Source: Enterobacillus tribolii (GTDB lineage: Bacteria; Pseudomonadota; Gammaproteobacteria; Enterobacterales; Enterobacteriaceae). From it: DNA of 64,000 bases. Location: positions 496,001-560,000 of the forward strand of contig NZ_QRAP01000002.1 of assembly GCF_003363015.1 (NCBI RefSeq). Direction: 5' to 3'. The first letter of the stretch is position 1, and each line of letters starts with the position of its first letter. Shown piece after piece: positions 38,117 to 47,021 of this stretch. Under the pieces are notes generated by a model that did not search any database, had not been told where the DNA came from, and was given only the letters and a program-made list of their open reading frames with translations. The translations under genes were made by a program, and so were the position numbers.

Positions 38117-39496
38117 ATGAAATTGACCGTATTAGGCGGGGGCGGCGTTCGTTCCGCATTCCTGGCGAAATCACTGGCATATAATGCGCATCGTATTGGT
38201 TTACAAGAAGTTGTATTTCTCGACAACTCGGAAGAGAACCTGAAAAATTTTGGTGAAATCGCCCGCTATGTATTTGCCGCTATTCGCCCTGATATTCATT
38301 TTAGCCTGACGACAGACCCGGTATCCGCATTAAAGGACACCAATTATGTCATCACCACTCTGCGCGTCGGCGGCGATGAAAGCCGCGTGCGTGATGAGCG
38401 TATTGCGCTGAACCATAATACGCTGGGGCAGGAGACGACGGGAGCGGGCGGTTTTGCCATGGCGATGCGCTCAATTCCTGCCATTCTCAATTACTGCCGT
38501 CTGATTGAAGAACATGCTGCGCCGGATGCCATTCTGTTTAACTTTACGAACCCCTCCGGGCTGGTAACCGAAGCCATTATTAAATCCGGATTTAAACGCC
38601 GGGTTTACGGCATCTGCGACGCGCCTTCAGAACTGATTCGCGAGCTTCCGAGTATCCTCGGCTGCGACGAGTCGGATCTGAAAGTAGAATGCTACGGTCT
38701 GAATCACTTCTCATGGTTCACTCACTTCACTGTAAAAGGCGAGGATGTGACTGACAAGCTGGTGAGCAACCCGGAACTGTACAGCAAAACGGCGATGCAG
38801 TACTTTTCGCCGGAGCTGGTTCAGCTTTGCGACAAACAATTGCTGAACGAATATCTCTATTACTACTATTATCGCGAAGTGGCTCTGAAGGCGATTCAGG
38901 ACGCGCCGGAAACGCGCGGTGAGACGATCGCGCGGATCAACCATGAAATGCGTGAAGAACTCCGGCGCGTTGATGCGAAAAAGGATCCGGAAGCGGCATT
39001 TGATATCTGGATGAAACACTACCTGCGTCGTGAAAATAGCTATATGCAGAGTGAGTCGCAGCAGGAAAAATTCAACACCCGTGAGCCGCTCACGCTGCAG
39101 CAGTTTATCGAAGAGCCGGATACCGGCGGTTACGCCGGGGTGGCGCTGGATATTCTCGAAGCCGTCAACAGCCCCACCACTAAACGCATCGTCGTTTCAC
39201 TGCAAAACAACGGAACACTGGATTTCCTGCGCCCGGACGATGTTATTGAGATCAGCTGTGACCTCAGTAAAGAGGGGTTGAAGCCTGTTACGCCTGTTCA
39301 CGTACCGGATGCTCAGAAAAATATGATTTCCTGCGTGAAAGAATACGAGCGCCTGGCCGTGGCCGCCATTATGCAGAAAGATAAGTCACTGGCGATCCGT
39401 GCATTAATGGCGCACCCGCTGGTTGGCTCCTGGTCGCTGGCGAAAGAACTGGTTACCGAATACCTCAGCGAAGCGCATTTCAGCGACTGGAAATAA
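38117..39496 (+). CDS. GH4 6-phospho-glycosidase (NAD- and metal-dependent)
   Basis: Cytosolic family 4 hydrolase, 459 residues, that cleaves the phosphorylated disaccharide made by the upstream PTS. The N-terminal NAD loop is LTVLGGGGVRSAFLAKSL; other family blocks are LRVGGDESRVRDERIAL, GQETTGAGGFAMAMRSIPAI, FNFTNPSGLVTEA and YGLNHFSWF. The metal-binding Cys motif is CDAP (GICDAPSELI), nearest to the CDMP of 6-phospho-alpha-glucosidases, while the other blocks resemble beta-type LicH/CelF, so the linkage specificity is open. Its 3' end overlaps the convergent regulator by 17 bases. Confidence 0.88.
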   Translation: MKLTVLGGGGVRSAFLAKSLAYNAHRIGLQEVVFLDNSEENLKNFGEIARYVFAAIRPDIHFSLTTDPVSALKDTNYVITTLRVGGDESRVRDERIALNHNTLGQETTGAGGFAMAMRSIPAILNYCRLIEEHAAPDAILFNFTNPSGLVTEAIIKSGFKRRVYGICDAPSELIRELPSILGCDESDLKVECYGLNHFSWFTHFTVKGEDVTDKLVSNPELYSKTAMQYFSPELVQLCDKQLLNEYLYYYYYREVALKAIQDAPETRGETIARINHEMREELRRVDAKKDPEAAFDIWMKHYLRRENSYMQSESQQEKFNTREPLTLQQFIEEPDTGGYAGVALDILEAVNSPTTKRIVVSLQNNGTLDFLRPDDVIEISCDLSKEGLKPVTPVHVPDAQKNMISCVKEYERLAVAAIMQKDKSLAIRALMAHPLVGSWSLAKELVTEYLSEAHFSDWK

Positions 39497-40238
39497 TCGT
39501 TCCCGGGGCGTCGGCTGGCGCCCCGGAAGGATTTTGCATAAACCACAGCTTCAGCAGATGTTCGAAACCCAGGATGCAGTAGCCAAAGAAAGGATTGCTC
39601 CAGTAAATATCATCATCAAATTTTTGCGGGTCATGGATGATGACGGCGGTGTCCGCAGCCTGCGCCAGCGGGCTCTGATAGTCACCGGTAAAGCAGACAA
39701 GGTCGGTATTTTTGCCTGCCAGCGCCTTTACCCAGTTCAGTGCCGAGCTGCTGCGCCCTGATTTAGACACCAGCCAGATAGAGTCAAATTTTGCTGCTGT
39801 TTCTTGTTCGAGTATTTCATAGTCCGGCCACAGCGCCAGACTGGCATTCACGCCAATCACCAGGAATTTATTATAAATATATTGTGCAATAAGTTGAGAG
39901 AAGCCGCTGCCATGAATAAGAATGCGATCGTGACGCAGGCGGTTTAATAACGGAGTCAGATTTTCGGCCGGCTGGATATTCATAAAATTAACATCGTTAG
40001 TGACGTCAAGCTTCGGCATTGTGATATTAAACTTGATGAAATAGACCAGCTCCAGCCAACCGCTGAACTTGAGCTTCTTCGCTAACCTGACCAGCGAGGA
40101 GGGATTGCTGTAGCAGCGTTCCGCTACGGTTCGGATGCCCTCGCGAATGCATTGCTCGGGGTCATCCTGAATGAAGCGCAAAACGGTTATTTCTGTCTTA
40201 CTCAACTTAACATCACGAAATACGTTTTCCAGTTCCAT
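39480..40238 (-). CDS. MurR/RpiR-family transcriptional regulator of the glucoside locus
   Basis: A 252-residue regulator with an N-terminal helix-turn-helix domain (residues 1-75, with IRTVAERCYSNPSSLVRLAKKLKFSGWLEL) and a C-terminal SIS sugar-phosphate-binding domain (about 105-225: ILIHGSGFSQLIAQYI, WLVSKSGRSSSALNWVKAL). It is convergent with the GH4 gene, overlapping 17 bases, and divergent from the transporter at 40338. Regulation of the PTS/GH4 pair by a phosphorylated sugar is the likely role. Confidence 0.88.
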   Translation of the reverse strand: MELENVFRDVKLSKTEITVLRFIQDDPEQCIREGIRTVAERCYSNPSSLVRLAKKLKFSGWLELVYFIKFNITMPKLDVTNDVNFMNIQPAENLTPLLNRLRHDRILIHGSGFSQLIAQYIYNKFLVIGVNASLALWPDYEILEQETAAKFDSIWLVSKSGRSSSALNWVKALAGKNTDLVCFTGDYQSPLAQAADTAVIIHDPQKFDDDIYWSNPFFGYCILGFEHLLKLWFMQNPSGAPADAPGTIISSR

Positions 40239-40337
40239 GCTCTGCTCCTGTGTGTGCAGAATAAATTTATCACTAATTTAAGCCATTGGTCTGTGCAATG
40301 GGTCACTGCATAATGCATCTCATCGTGAATAGTTAAA

Positions 40338-41534
40338 ATGAATAAAAATCTGACATTACTGGGTACGGTATTTTTCTTGTGGGGAAATATAACAGCAATT
40401 AACAGCGTGCTGATCATTTTTTTCTATCAATATTTTCACCTTTCATGGCAGCAATCTATTTTAATCACCGTTATTTTTTACGTAGCTCCCTTTCTCACCT
40501 GTTTGCCTTGCTCAGCGCTGATTGCGCGCCGGGGATACCGGACGGTGCTACTGCTGTCGTTAGCGCTGTCGGCCATAGGATGCCTGATGTTGACGCTGGC
40601 GTTACAGCAGGATTCATTTATCCTCTCACTGATTGCGATGTTTGTCGTCGCAACCGGCGTGGCGGCAATGCAGGTTGTCGCGAACCCTTACCTGACGCTG
40701 CTCAGCGCGCCGCATAAACGCATTGGTAATCTCTGCCTGGCCTCCGCCGTCAATTCACTGGGAACAACACTGGCTCCGCTGCTGGTTGCGCTGCTCCTTG
40801 AACTTTCCCCTGTCGATATCCCGGCGCGTGAAGAACCTATCAGCATGCTCTGGCTTTACCTCGCGGGCTTCTCGCTGGCACTCATTGCGGGCGTTTTTTT
40901 GTTGCGTTTGCCGGACGTGGAGCGCCCGGAGAAAACCGCGTCAGGCACGCATCACTCCTGGCATAACCGGGAATTAATGTTCAGTGTGGCAGCGATTTTT
41001 GTGTATGTCGGCGTCGAAGTGGCCCTGGCGACCAGCCTGGTGAAATATCTCGTCACCATCAGCGGATGGAGCACTACGATCGCCATGTCACTGGTTTCCT
41101 TCTACTGGGGTGGTGCGCTGGCAGGGCGTTTTTTATATGGGCTGTTTGCAGACAGGATCGGTAATTATTATCCATTTCTGGTAGCGACTCTTACCTGTGC
41201 GATCGCCGTCGTCATGGCGATGTATCTGAACGATCTTTCTGGCGGGTATTTACTGATCCTGACCGGCTTAGGGAATTCGATTCTGTATCCCATTATCTTT
41301 GGGCACACCATCAACAAAAATCCGGCTATCGCCAACCTCTCAGCGGCAGCGATGGTAATGGCCGGTATTGGCGGTGCTGTTATCCCCTGGTTACAGGCGA
41401 TCTGCATTGACGAAATCAATCTGCGGGCCAGCTTTGTATTGCCGGTGGTGCTATACCTGATACTGGCGCTATGGGGGCAACGGAATCTGCGCCCCGGTAA
41501 TGCAGTGATATGTGCGGAGAAGGGGAGAGCTTAG
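40338..41534 (+). CDS. FHS-type (FucP-like) sugar MFS transporter
   Basis: Inner-membrane secondary transporter, 398 residues with 12 hydrophobic segments. The signature LLTLALQQDSFILSLIAMFVVATGVAAMQVVANPYLTLL, the FFLWGNITAINSVLI opening and the NLCLASAVNSLGTTLAPLL block are those of the fucose/galactose/glucose:H+ symporter family. The 99-base gap to the divergent RpiR regulator suggests shared control, making it a possible second importer or exporter for the same sugar family. Substrate unknown. Confidence 0.8.
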   Translation: MNKNLTLLGTVFFLWGNITAINSVLIIFFYQYFHLSWQQSILITVIFYVAPFLTCLPCSALIARRGYRTVLLLSLALSAIGCLMLTLALQQDSFILSLIAMFVVATGVAAMQVVANPYLTLLSAPHKRIGNLCLASAVNSLGTTLAPLLVALLLELSPVDIPAREEPISMLWLYLAGFSLALIAGVFLLRLPDVERPEKTASGTHHSWHNRELMFSVAAIFVYVGVEVALATSLVKYLVTISGWSTTIAMSLVSFYWGGALAGRFLYGLFADRIGNYYPFLVATLTCAIAVVMAMYLNDLSGGYLLILTGLGNSILYPIIFGHTINKNPAIANLSAAAMVMAGIGGAVIPWLQAICIDEINLRASFVLPVVLYLILALWGQRNLRPGNAVICAEKGRA

Positions 41535-41585
41535 TTATTACTGTAAATGCATGGCAGCTACTTTGTTTTGAGACTCGTTAAAAGA

Positions 41586-41622
41586 GCTGAGAAGCATTAT
41601 GTAATACCTCTCAGCCTGTTTT
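41586..41622. terminator. Terminator between convergent transporter and hydrolase genes
   Basis: GCTGAGA (41586-41592) pairs with TCTCAGC (41609-41615), followed by CTGTTTTCC. It probably serves the plus-strand transporter. Confidence 0.6.
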
Positions 41623-41647
41623 CCTACCTTACCAACGGAACTTTAAT

Positions 41648-42484
41648 TTAAGAGCGGATGAATGCAAGCAGGTCGGCATTAATGACATCTGCGTGAGAAG
41701 TATGCATGCCATGCGGATATCCAGGATAAATTTTGAGGGTACTGTTCGTTAACAGTTTATCCTGCAACAACGCGGCATTTTTATACGGGACAACCTGGTC
41801 ATCATCGCCCTGCATAACCAGCGTCGGTACTGTGATAGCCTTCAGATCTTCGGTCTGGTCCGTTTCTGAAAACGCCTTAATGCCTTCGTAATGGGCTTTA
41901 GCGCTTCCCTCCATCCCTTGCCGCCACCAGTTACGAATAGTGCCCTGAGAAACCTGTGCGCCCTCCCGGTTAAAACCGTAGAAAGGCCCGGAAGCCACAT
42001 CCAGATAAAATTGAGCGCGGTTGGCGGCCAGCGCCTTACGGAAATCATCGAATACCGCGAGAGGCGTACCTCCGGGATTGCTTTCAGTCTTGAGCATCAG
42101 TGGCGGAACCGCGCTGATCAGAACCGCTTTGGCAACGCGTCCCTGAGGCTGGCCATATTTAGCTACGTATCGTGCAACCTGACCGCCGCCAGTCGAGTGC
42201 CCGACATGTACGGCATTTCGTAAGTCTAAAAATTCAACAACGGCCGAAACGTCTGCGGCGTAGTGATCCATGTCGTGACCGTCGCTGACCTGATCTGAAC
42301 GACCGTGACCCCGGCGGTCAGTGGCAATAACCCTGAAGCCTTTTGCCAGGAAGAAGAGCATCTGCGTGTCCCAATCATCCGCGCTTAACGGCCATCCATG
42401 ATGAAAAACAATAGGTTGCGCATCTTTCGGTCCCCAGTCCTTGAAGAAAATATTAACGCCGTCTTTGGTCTTAACAAATGACAT
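41648..42484 (-). CDS. Alpha/beta hydrolase, non-heme chloroperoxidase-like
   Basis: A 278-residue cytosolic hydrolase of the cofactor-free haloperoxidase/esterase group. The nucleophile Ser is in AVHVGHSTGGGQVARYV (about residue 97), the oxyanion region in VFHHGWPLSADDWD, the acid in LVMQGDDDQVVPYKN and the His in YPGYPHGMHTSHADV. The start at 42484 (MSFVKTKDGVNIFFKDWG) is chosen because GAGGAG lies 8-9 bases before it; the longer in-frame version adds 30 residues without homology. The physiological substrate is unknown; peroxidase activity in this family is often a side reaction. Confidence 0.88.
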   Translation of the reverse strand: MSFVKTKDGVNIFFKDWGPKDAQPIVFHHGWPLSADDWDTQMLFFLAKGFRVIATDRRGHGRSDQVSDGHDMDHYAADVSAVVEFLDLRNAVHVGHSTGGGQVARYVAKYGQPQGRVAKAVLISAVPPLMLKTESNPGGTPLAVFDDFRKALAANRAQFYLDVASGPFYGFNREGAQVSQGTIRNWWRQGMEGSAKAHYEGIKAFSETDQTEDLKAITVPTLVMQGDDDQVVPYKNAALLQDKLLTNSTLKIYPGYPHGMHTSHADVINADLLAFIRS

Positions 42485-43737
42485 AGTATGTACTCCTCGA
42501 TGAGGTGAAGCGGGATATTGCTTGTTTGGGTCAGTATGCTGTGTTGTTAAACGATGATTTCCCGAACATTTCATGGGATTCTTTAGCTTGCATTAAGTCA
42601 AAATAGCGGTCGTAATGGCGTAGTTGTCGCGGATACGCATGACGATCACATCGTGAATCCCGATGAATAGCGTAGTTAATAAAACACGGTGTTGCCATAA
42701 TGTATGTGCGCATTCCATGCTTCATTCCGGAGTTGAAGACCCATTGTTACGGTATCCGCTCTCCACTGGCGATTAGGGGAAATAAGTTATATCAGTAAGC
42801 GCTTTCTATACAGCCGGCCTCATACTGCGGTGGAAGATATTATCGATATAGTGGTATCTGAATAGATGGCGACCGAAAAATACATAAGAATTGAGAAATG
42901 ATTGGTGTTGTAATTATTCACATATTTATCAGGTATTCTTGAGTGAAACAATAGACCACCTGCATATTTTACGAATAAAGATATGACTTGAGGATGGCAC
43001 TGAAATGCGTGGTTTTTTCTTTAATAACGGTAAATATTAACATTAATATGTTTTTAAAAGTAAAATCATCAGCATTAAATTGGAAGTGCTGCCATATTTG
43101 CGATGTTGGGAATAATACGCCAACCCTCTGTTTTGATGACAAAATGATTGATTACAGGTTCTGTTATCCTGTTCAAAAAAAATAAATTCAGGATTAATTT
43201 AGCATTCAATTTTTTTACTTCATGAATTATCATATTTAACTAATGGATAATGCATACATATGGTAGGTTGGTCCCCTAAATCACCAAACATTTCGTCTGA
43301 CTTGAAACAAGGGGTAGTTCCGGAGTGATGTTTAATACGTTTCACAGCAATAAGATAAACGATGATCTTTCAGCGCCTGAGGGATATAAGAATCTTACTC
43401 CTTTGGACAGAATAGCTTTTATCCTGCAAATGAGAGTGACCGTGATGAACATGGCTGATGGTTTTCGCATCAGTGCCAATCAAAATGCTGAGTGGCGCAG
43501 GCGACGACTTTTTAATGGCTGTTAGCATGCCTTCGCCTTAAAACTGACCGCAGTAACCAAGTCTGTTCGTGAACTGCGGCTTAGCTAAAAAAAGACAATG
43601 GAAGTCAATACTCTCTAAAAGTAGTCATGCGTAGCCATGATAAGAGAGTGCTTTGTTTTTTTTACGAGAAAAATCAGGTGATTTTTTGAGATAACAAATT
43701 TCAGTATATAGAGTAACATACAGATGGAGTAATGATA
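42485..43737. other. AT-rich 1.25-kb stretch without a supported gene
   Basis: Only short open frames occur, such as 65 codons at 42988-43185 and 66 codons at 43325-43525. The latter has GGAG a few bases before MMFNTFHSNKINDD and a mildly protein-like SAPEGYKNLTPLDRIAFIL, but nothing identifiable. The low GC content and the decayed look (a minus-strand frame near 42600-42660 reads IHDVIVMRIRDNYAITTAIL then stops) suggest foreign or degrading DNA. Confidence 0.45.
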
Positions 43738-44121
43738 ATGAAGATCTTGTTTGTCGATGGAATACAAAAAACTCTGCATTGTGACAATAAAAATATCGCC
43801 CTGACAACAAAGGAGTTTTTAATGTTGGAATTCCTATTAAACAAGAGAAAGCATCGCTGTATTCCTATAGAGGAAATCATTAACCACGTTTGGAATGGAA
43901 GAGGGAGTACGATAGGCAAGGGGAATATCTCACAGTTATCTTATCGCCTGAGAAATAAGCTGTCGATTATAGGAAATACGATTCAAATATCAATCTCAAT
44001 GAACGGTGGTGGGCGATGTAAAGTACATCGGAATACAATAACCATCATTACAACAAATGACGGTATTTTGTATTCTTTACTTAAGCTGTTTCTAAATATC
44101 AACAGGGGCGAGGTCATGTAG
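43738..44121 (+). CDS. Stand-alone winged-helix regulator (OmpR/ToxR-type DNA-binding domain)
   Basis: A 127-residue protein whose residues about 20-80 (LTTKEFLMLEFLLNKRKHRC, then IPIEEIINHVWNGRGSTIG and NISQLSYRLRNKLS) fit the Trans_reg_C winged helix. It has no receiver domain and no clear membrane segment, unlike ToxR or CadC. Of two in-frame ATGs the second (43738) has correct spacing from GGAG at 43725. The C-terminal 45 residues are unidentified. It precedes an orphan holin gene and a secreted GDSL lipase in the same direction, which makes it a candidate regulator of these. Confidence 0.72.
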   Translation: MKILFVDGIQKTLHCDNKNIALTTKEFLMLEFLLNKRKHRCIPIEEIINHVWNGRGSTIGKGNISQLSYRLRNKLSIIGNTIQISISMNGGGRCKVHRNTITIITTNDGILYSLLKLFLNINRGEVM

Positions 44122-44287
44122 CCTTAATCATAGGCAATCTTTAGCCTCAAGTAATAAATCCGTACTGAGCGTGGCTAAATATTACTGAAACAACAGGGTT
44201 GAATTGGCGCTAACGTAACGCGCACTGTCCATTATCTGTCGAAATGATGGAGGTGTAAATATTGTACATAATAAATGGAGGCACACC

Positions 44288-44593
44288 ATGTCACCAAAGA
44301 CACCAATAGATACACAGTTTATTATATGGGTTATTATTGGTATCTTTTCTGCCTGGGGAGGATTGGTTAGATACCTTATGGACATTCAAGGCGCCCGCTA
44401 TAAATGGCGTTGGATGGGAGCAATCAGCCAGGTAATTATATCAAGCTTTACGGGCCTGTTAGGCGGATTATTAATTTTTGAGAGTGGTGCCAGCTATTAT
44501 ATGGCATTCATTTTCTCCGGATTGTTTGGTGCAATGGGGAGTACGGCACTGAGTTACATATGGCGCTATTTATTCCATTCCTCGAAAAAGTAA
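44288..44593 (+). CDS. Orphan phage-type holin (LydA-like)
   Basis: A 101-residue inner-membrane protein with three predicted helices (about 11-30, 44-63, 70-92), a short charged tail (HSSKK) and a GLVRYLMDIQGARYKWRWMGAISQVI loop. It resembles holins of the LydA/HP1 type, including holins found in bacterial holin-based secretion loci such as Serratia chiW. GGAGG lies at ideal distance before the ATG. No endolysin, spanin or phage gene is near, so it is not part of an intact prophage lysis cassette. Neighbours are a winged-helix regulator upstream and a secreted lipase downstream. Confidence 0.72.
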   Translation: MSPKTPIDTQFIIWVIIGIFSAWGGLVRYLMDIQGARYKWRWMGAISQVIISSFTGLLGGLLIFESGASYYMAFIFSGLFGAMGSTALSYIWRYLFHSSKK

Positions 44594-44983
44594 CTTCCTC
44601 GTCAACGACCAAATATACCACCCGAAAAAATGCTCACGGAAGAGCTCTTCTTGCATAATACATCCTTCCGCATGTTATTGTTAGAATCTATCATTCCTCA
44701 GCAGTTTTCATTCATCTCTCTCCATAAAGTAACGCCTCAAACATCGCTTAACCGGTAATTAATAATACATCAGCTCAGTGATAATGCTTTTCATGCAAGG
44801 CCAATTACCTGCCTGATACTATATTGAAAGTCTATAACCAGGTGAATGTAGTGTTATTTCAAAATTACTTCCGTTAAAAATGACGGTTATCCATTTTGAC
44901 CTAATGTTGATTTTTATTTTTGTGGTTCATTGAATAATCTTCTGAGACCAACGCTACGGTTGGGATAATGTAAGGATTTTACT

Positions 44984-45197
44984 ATGAATAAAGTGGCTGT
45001 CACGATTAACGCTGAGTCTATCAATAAAATTGATGAGGCAAGCGTTGAGAATCTGGCTTTAATTTTCAGCATGAGTGAAAGGTGGGGCGTATGCAGAAAT
45101 TGCTGCAGACTCAAGCAATGAGGTTTTTATCAGAGCACGCCAATTATTCCTGAGGTCCGCCGGGATGTGCTTATTACTAATTTATCGGCAAAAATAA
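44984..45197 (+). pseudogene. Small frameshifted gene before the lipase
   Basis: An ATG with AAGGAT upstream opens a frame MNKVAVTINAESINKIDEAS then VENLALIFSMSERW that ends at 45112. Removing one G from the run GGGG at 45084-45087 would continue as AYAEIAADSSNEVFIRARQLF then LRSAG and onward to a stop at 45195. This suggests a single-base frameshift in a homopolymer, or a sequencing error. No family recognised; the rest of the 44594-45271 gap shows only AT-rich sequence. Confidence 0.3.
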
Positions 45198-45271
45198 TGA
45201 AATAAGTCAACCGGGCAATAGAGGGCTAAGATAGCTCAGCTTTCTATCCGGCTAATTAGAAAGGAAATAAA

Positions 45272-46552
45272 ATGAATAAATTAACTCTGGCTTTATTGCT
45301 ATCTTCTATTATCTCTTCCGTTTATGCGGCGGATAATGATCATTTAATATCTGAAACAAGTGTTCCGCCGGAAAAAAGCACGCTACGTGCTTTCGGTAAT
45401 GGCGATACCTATACTTACATTAAATGTGTTTATCGGAAAAATAAAGATAAGGCTTTCGATGCAAGCTCCTCCTGGGAGTGGGGAAGGGCTGATAATGCGG
45501 CCAATGATTATGCGACGGTTAATGGTCATTGGTATTCAGGCGCTATTCTGACTAATATGTTCTATACAAAATCCAGTTATCAGGATATCGAAAATGTTTG
45601 TATTAATACATTAAACAAGAAGGGAATAAGCTACAGTGATATGATTCCTTATGCTTCTGATTATACGTTATCGTACTACTACTCATTTTGGAATGAAGGC
45701 GACAGCGTTCCTACGATTGATGTTGGAAATAAAAAATTGGACAGAATGGTTGTTTTCGGCGACAGCTTGTCTGATACGATTAATGTCTATAACGGTTCTT
45801 ATGGAACTGTACCAAACAGCACGACCTGGTATTTAGGCCACTTTTCCAACGGCCTCGTTTGGCATGAGTACCTGAGCAAGAAACATATTAAGGTACCCAG
45901 CTATACATGGGCAACGGGCAACGCCGAGAGCGGGGGGAACCTGATATTCTCTGGTTTTGATCAGCAACTGGATTCGTTTGATGCTTATATTAAAAAATCC
46001 AGCGGATATGATATCAACAAAACGCTTTTTCTTGCCTTGTTTGGTGGTAACGACTTTATTACCGGCAATAAGTCACCTGACCATATTATTAATAACTATA
46101 AGGCATCTTTGGTTCGACTGAAAAATCTGGGCGCTAAGCAGATAGTGGTTCTCACGCTTCCTGATTTTTCAACTGTCCCGGCGGTTAAAAGCAAGAGTCA
46201 GGCAGAAAGGGACAAGTTAAAGAACAAATCTGTCGAATTCAATATGAAACTCAGTTCGCTGATTGATTCTTTAAGAGCAACTTACCCTGATGTCACATGG
46301 ATTATGCCGGATCTCAACGCTGCGTTTGATAAAATCGTCAAAAACCCTGCCGATTTTGGTTACGTGAATACGACAGATACCTGCCTTAATTTATGGGGCT
46401 CAAGCATTGACTATATTGCCGGTTCATCCCCAAGAGATGAATGTAAAAACAGCAATGGCGCATTTATTTTTTGGGATAATATGCATCCGACAACTAAAAC
46501 GCATGAAATTCTCAGCGATATTTTGGCGGGTGAAATTAAATCCTCTCTGTAA
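45272..46552 (+). CDS. Secreted GDSL phospholipase/lecithinase (thermolabile hemolysin-like)
   Basis: A 426-residue secreted SGNH-family lipase. The signal peptide is MNKLTLALLLSSIISSVYA. An N-terminal extension (about 20-160) precedes the catalytic domain: block I VVFGDSLSDTINVY with the nucleophile Ser (about residue 168), block II LGHFSNGLVWHEYL, block III FGGNDFITG with the oxyanion Asn, and block V WDNMHPTTKTHE with Asp and His. This layout matches Vibrio TLH/VPA0226, Aeromonas GCAT and Salmonella SseJ. AAGGAAA lies before the ATG. Low GC and isolation from core genes suggest acquisition. It follows the holin gene by 680 bases. Confidence 0.88.
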   Translation: MNKLTLALLLSSIISSVYAADNDHLISETSVPPEKSTLRAFGNGDTYTYIKCVYRKNKDKAFDASSSWEWGRADNAANDYATVNGHWYSGAILTNMFYTKSSYQDIENVCINTLNKKGISYSDMIPYASDYTLSYYYSFWNEGDSVPTIDVGNKKLDRMVVFGDSLSDTINVYNGSYGTVPNSTTWYLGHFSNGLVWHEYLSKKHIKVPSYTWATGNAESGGNLIFSGFDQQLDSFDAYIKKSSGYDINKTLFLALFGGNDFITGNKSPDHIINNYKASLVRLKNLGAKQIVVLTLPDFSTVPAVKSKSQAERDKLKNKSVEFNMKLSSLIDSLRATYPDVTWIMPDLNAAFDKIVKNPADFGYVNTTDTCLNLWGSSIDYIAGSSPRDECKNSNGAFIFWDNMHPTTKTHEILSDILAGEIKSSL

Positions 46553-46583
46553 TCACAAACGAAGGAGGTAAATAAATACGATA

Positions 46584-46619
46584 AACGGCGTATATTGGGT
46601 GTGCTGGATATACGCCGTT
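46584..46619 (+). terminator. 11-bp inverted repeat after the lipase gene
   Basis: AACGGCGTATA and TATACGCCGTT form a perfect 11-bp stem with a 14-base loop, 32 bases after the lipase stop. The T-run is lacking, so it could be a weak terminator or a protein-binding site. Confidence 0.5.
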
Positions 46620-47021
46620 ATACTTACTGTGTCACACCCGCCCAACAAGATTTTTTGACAGGCTTTTTTATCTGCCGGCGCGCATTGCCGTTTGTTGGAA
46701 GTCAGTCAGGACATGGCCTTCCTCTGCGGCCCAGCCTGGCAGATTCCCCGCAGCCTGAACGCAATCATAATCAATCACCGGGGAATGGTAATTTAATGTT
46801 TTTTATATGATTATTTTGAGAGTGGCTCCCCCGCCCAAAGAGTAAGGTCAGCCCGATTTGTTATGAAAGGGGAGGCACTCGCCACGCGGGAAAATGCGTG
46901 TCCGTGATGCGCTGCGTTAATGACGACGCCATGAAGCCGTCGCCGGTTATTAGCCTTTGGTGGTTACCCTGTTACAATATGGCTTACTATAGCCACATTC
47001 CCTGTCTTCCATCAGAGCCTT
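46620..47021. other. Intergenic region before dgoR
   Basis: About 400 bases with no supported gene. The promoter of dgoR should lie near 46960-47000, where the sequence turns AT-rich. No DgoR-type box was seen on this side. Confidence 0.35.

Noticed and set aside
42531..42725. Minus-strand 64-codon frame and an overlapping frame reading IHDVIVMRIRDNYAITTAIL
   Set aside because: One frame looks protein-like but has no start, no ribosome site and no identifiable family; it is mentioned only as possible decay.
43325..43525. 66-codon plus-strand frame with a GGAG upstream
   Set aside because: Spacing is too short and no similarity is recognised; insufficient for a gene call.
44288..44593. Holin as evidence of a prophage
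   Set aside because: No phage structural, integrase, endolysin or spanin gene is found on either side, so an orphan holin is the better reading.
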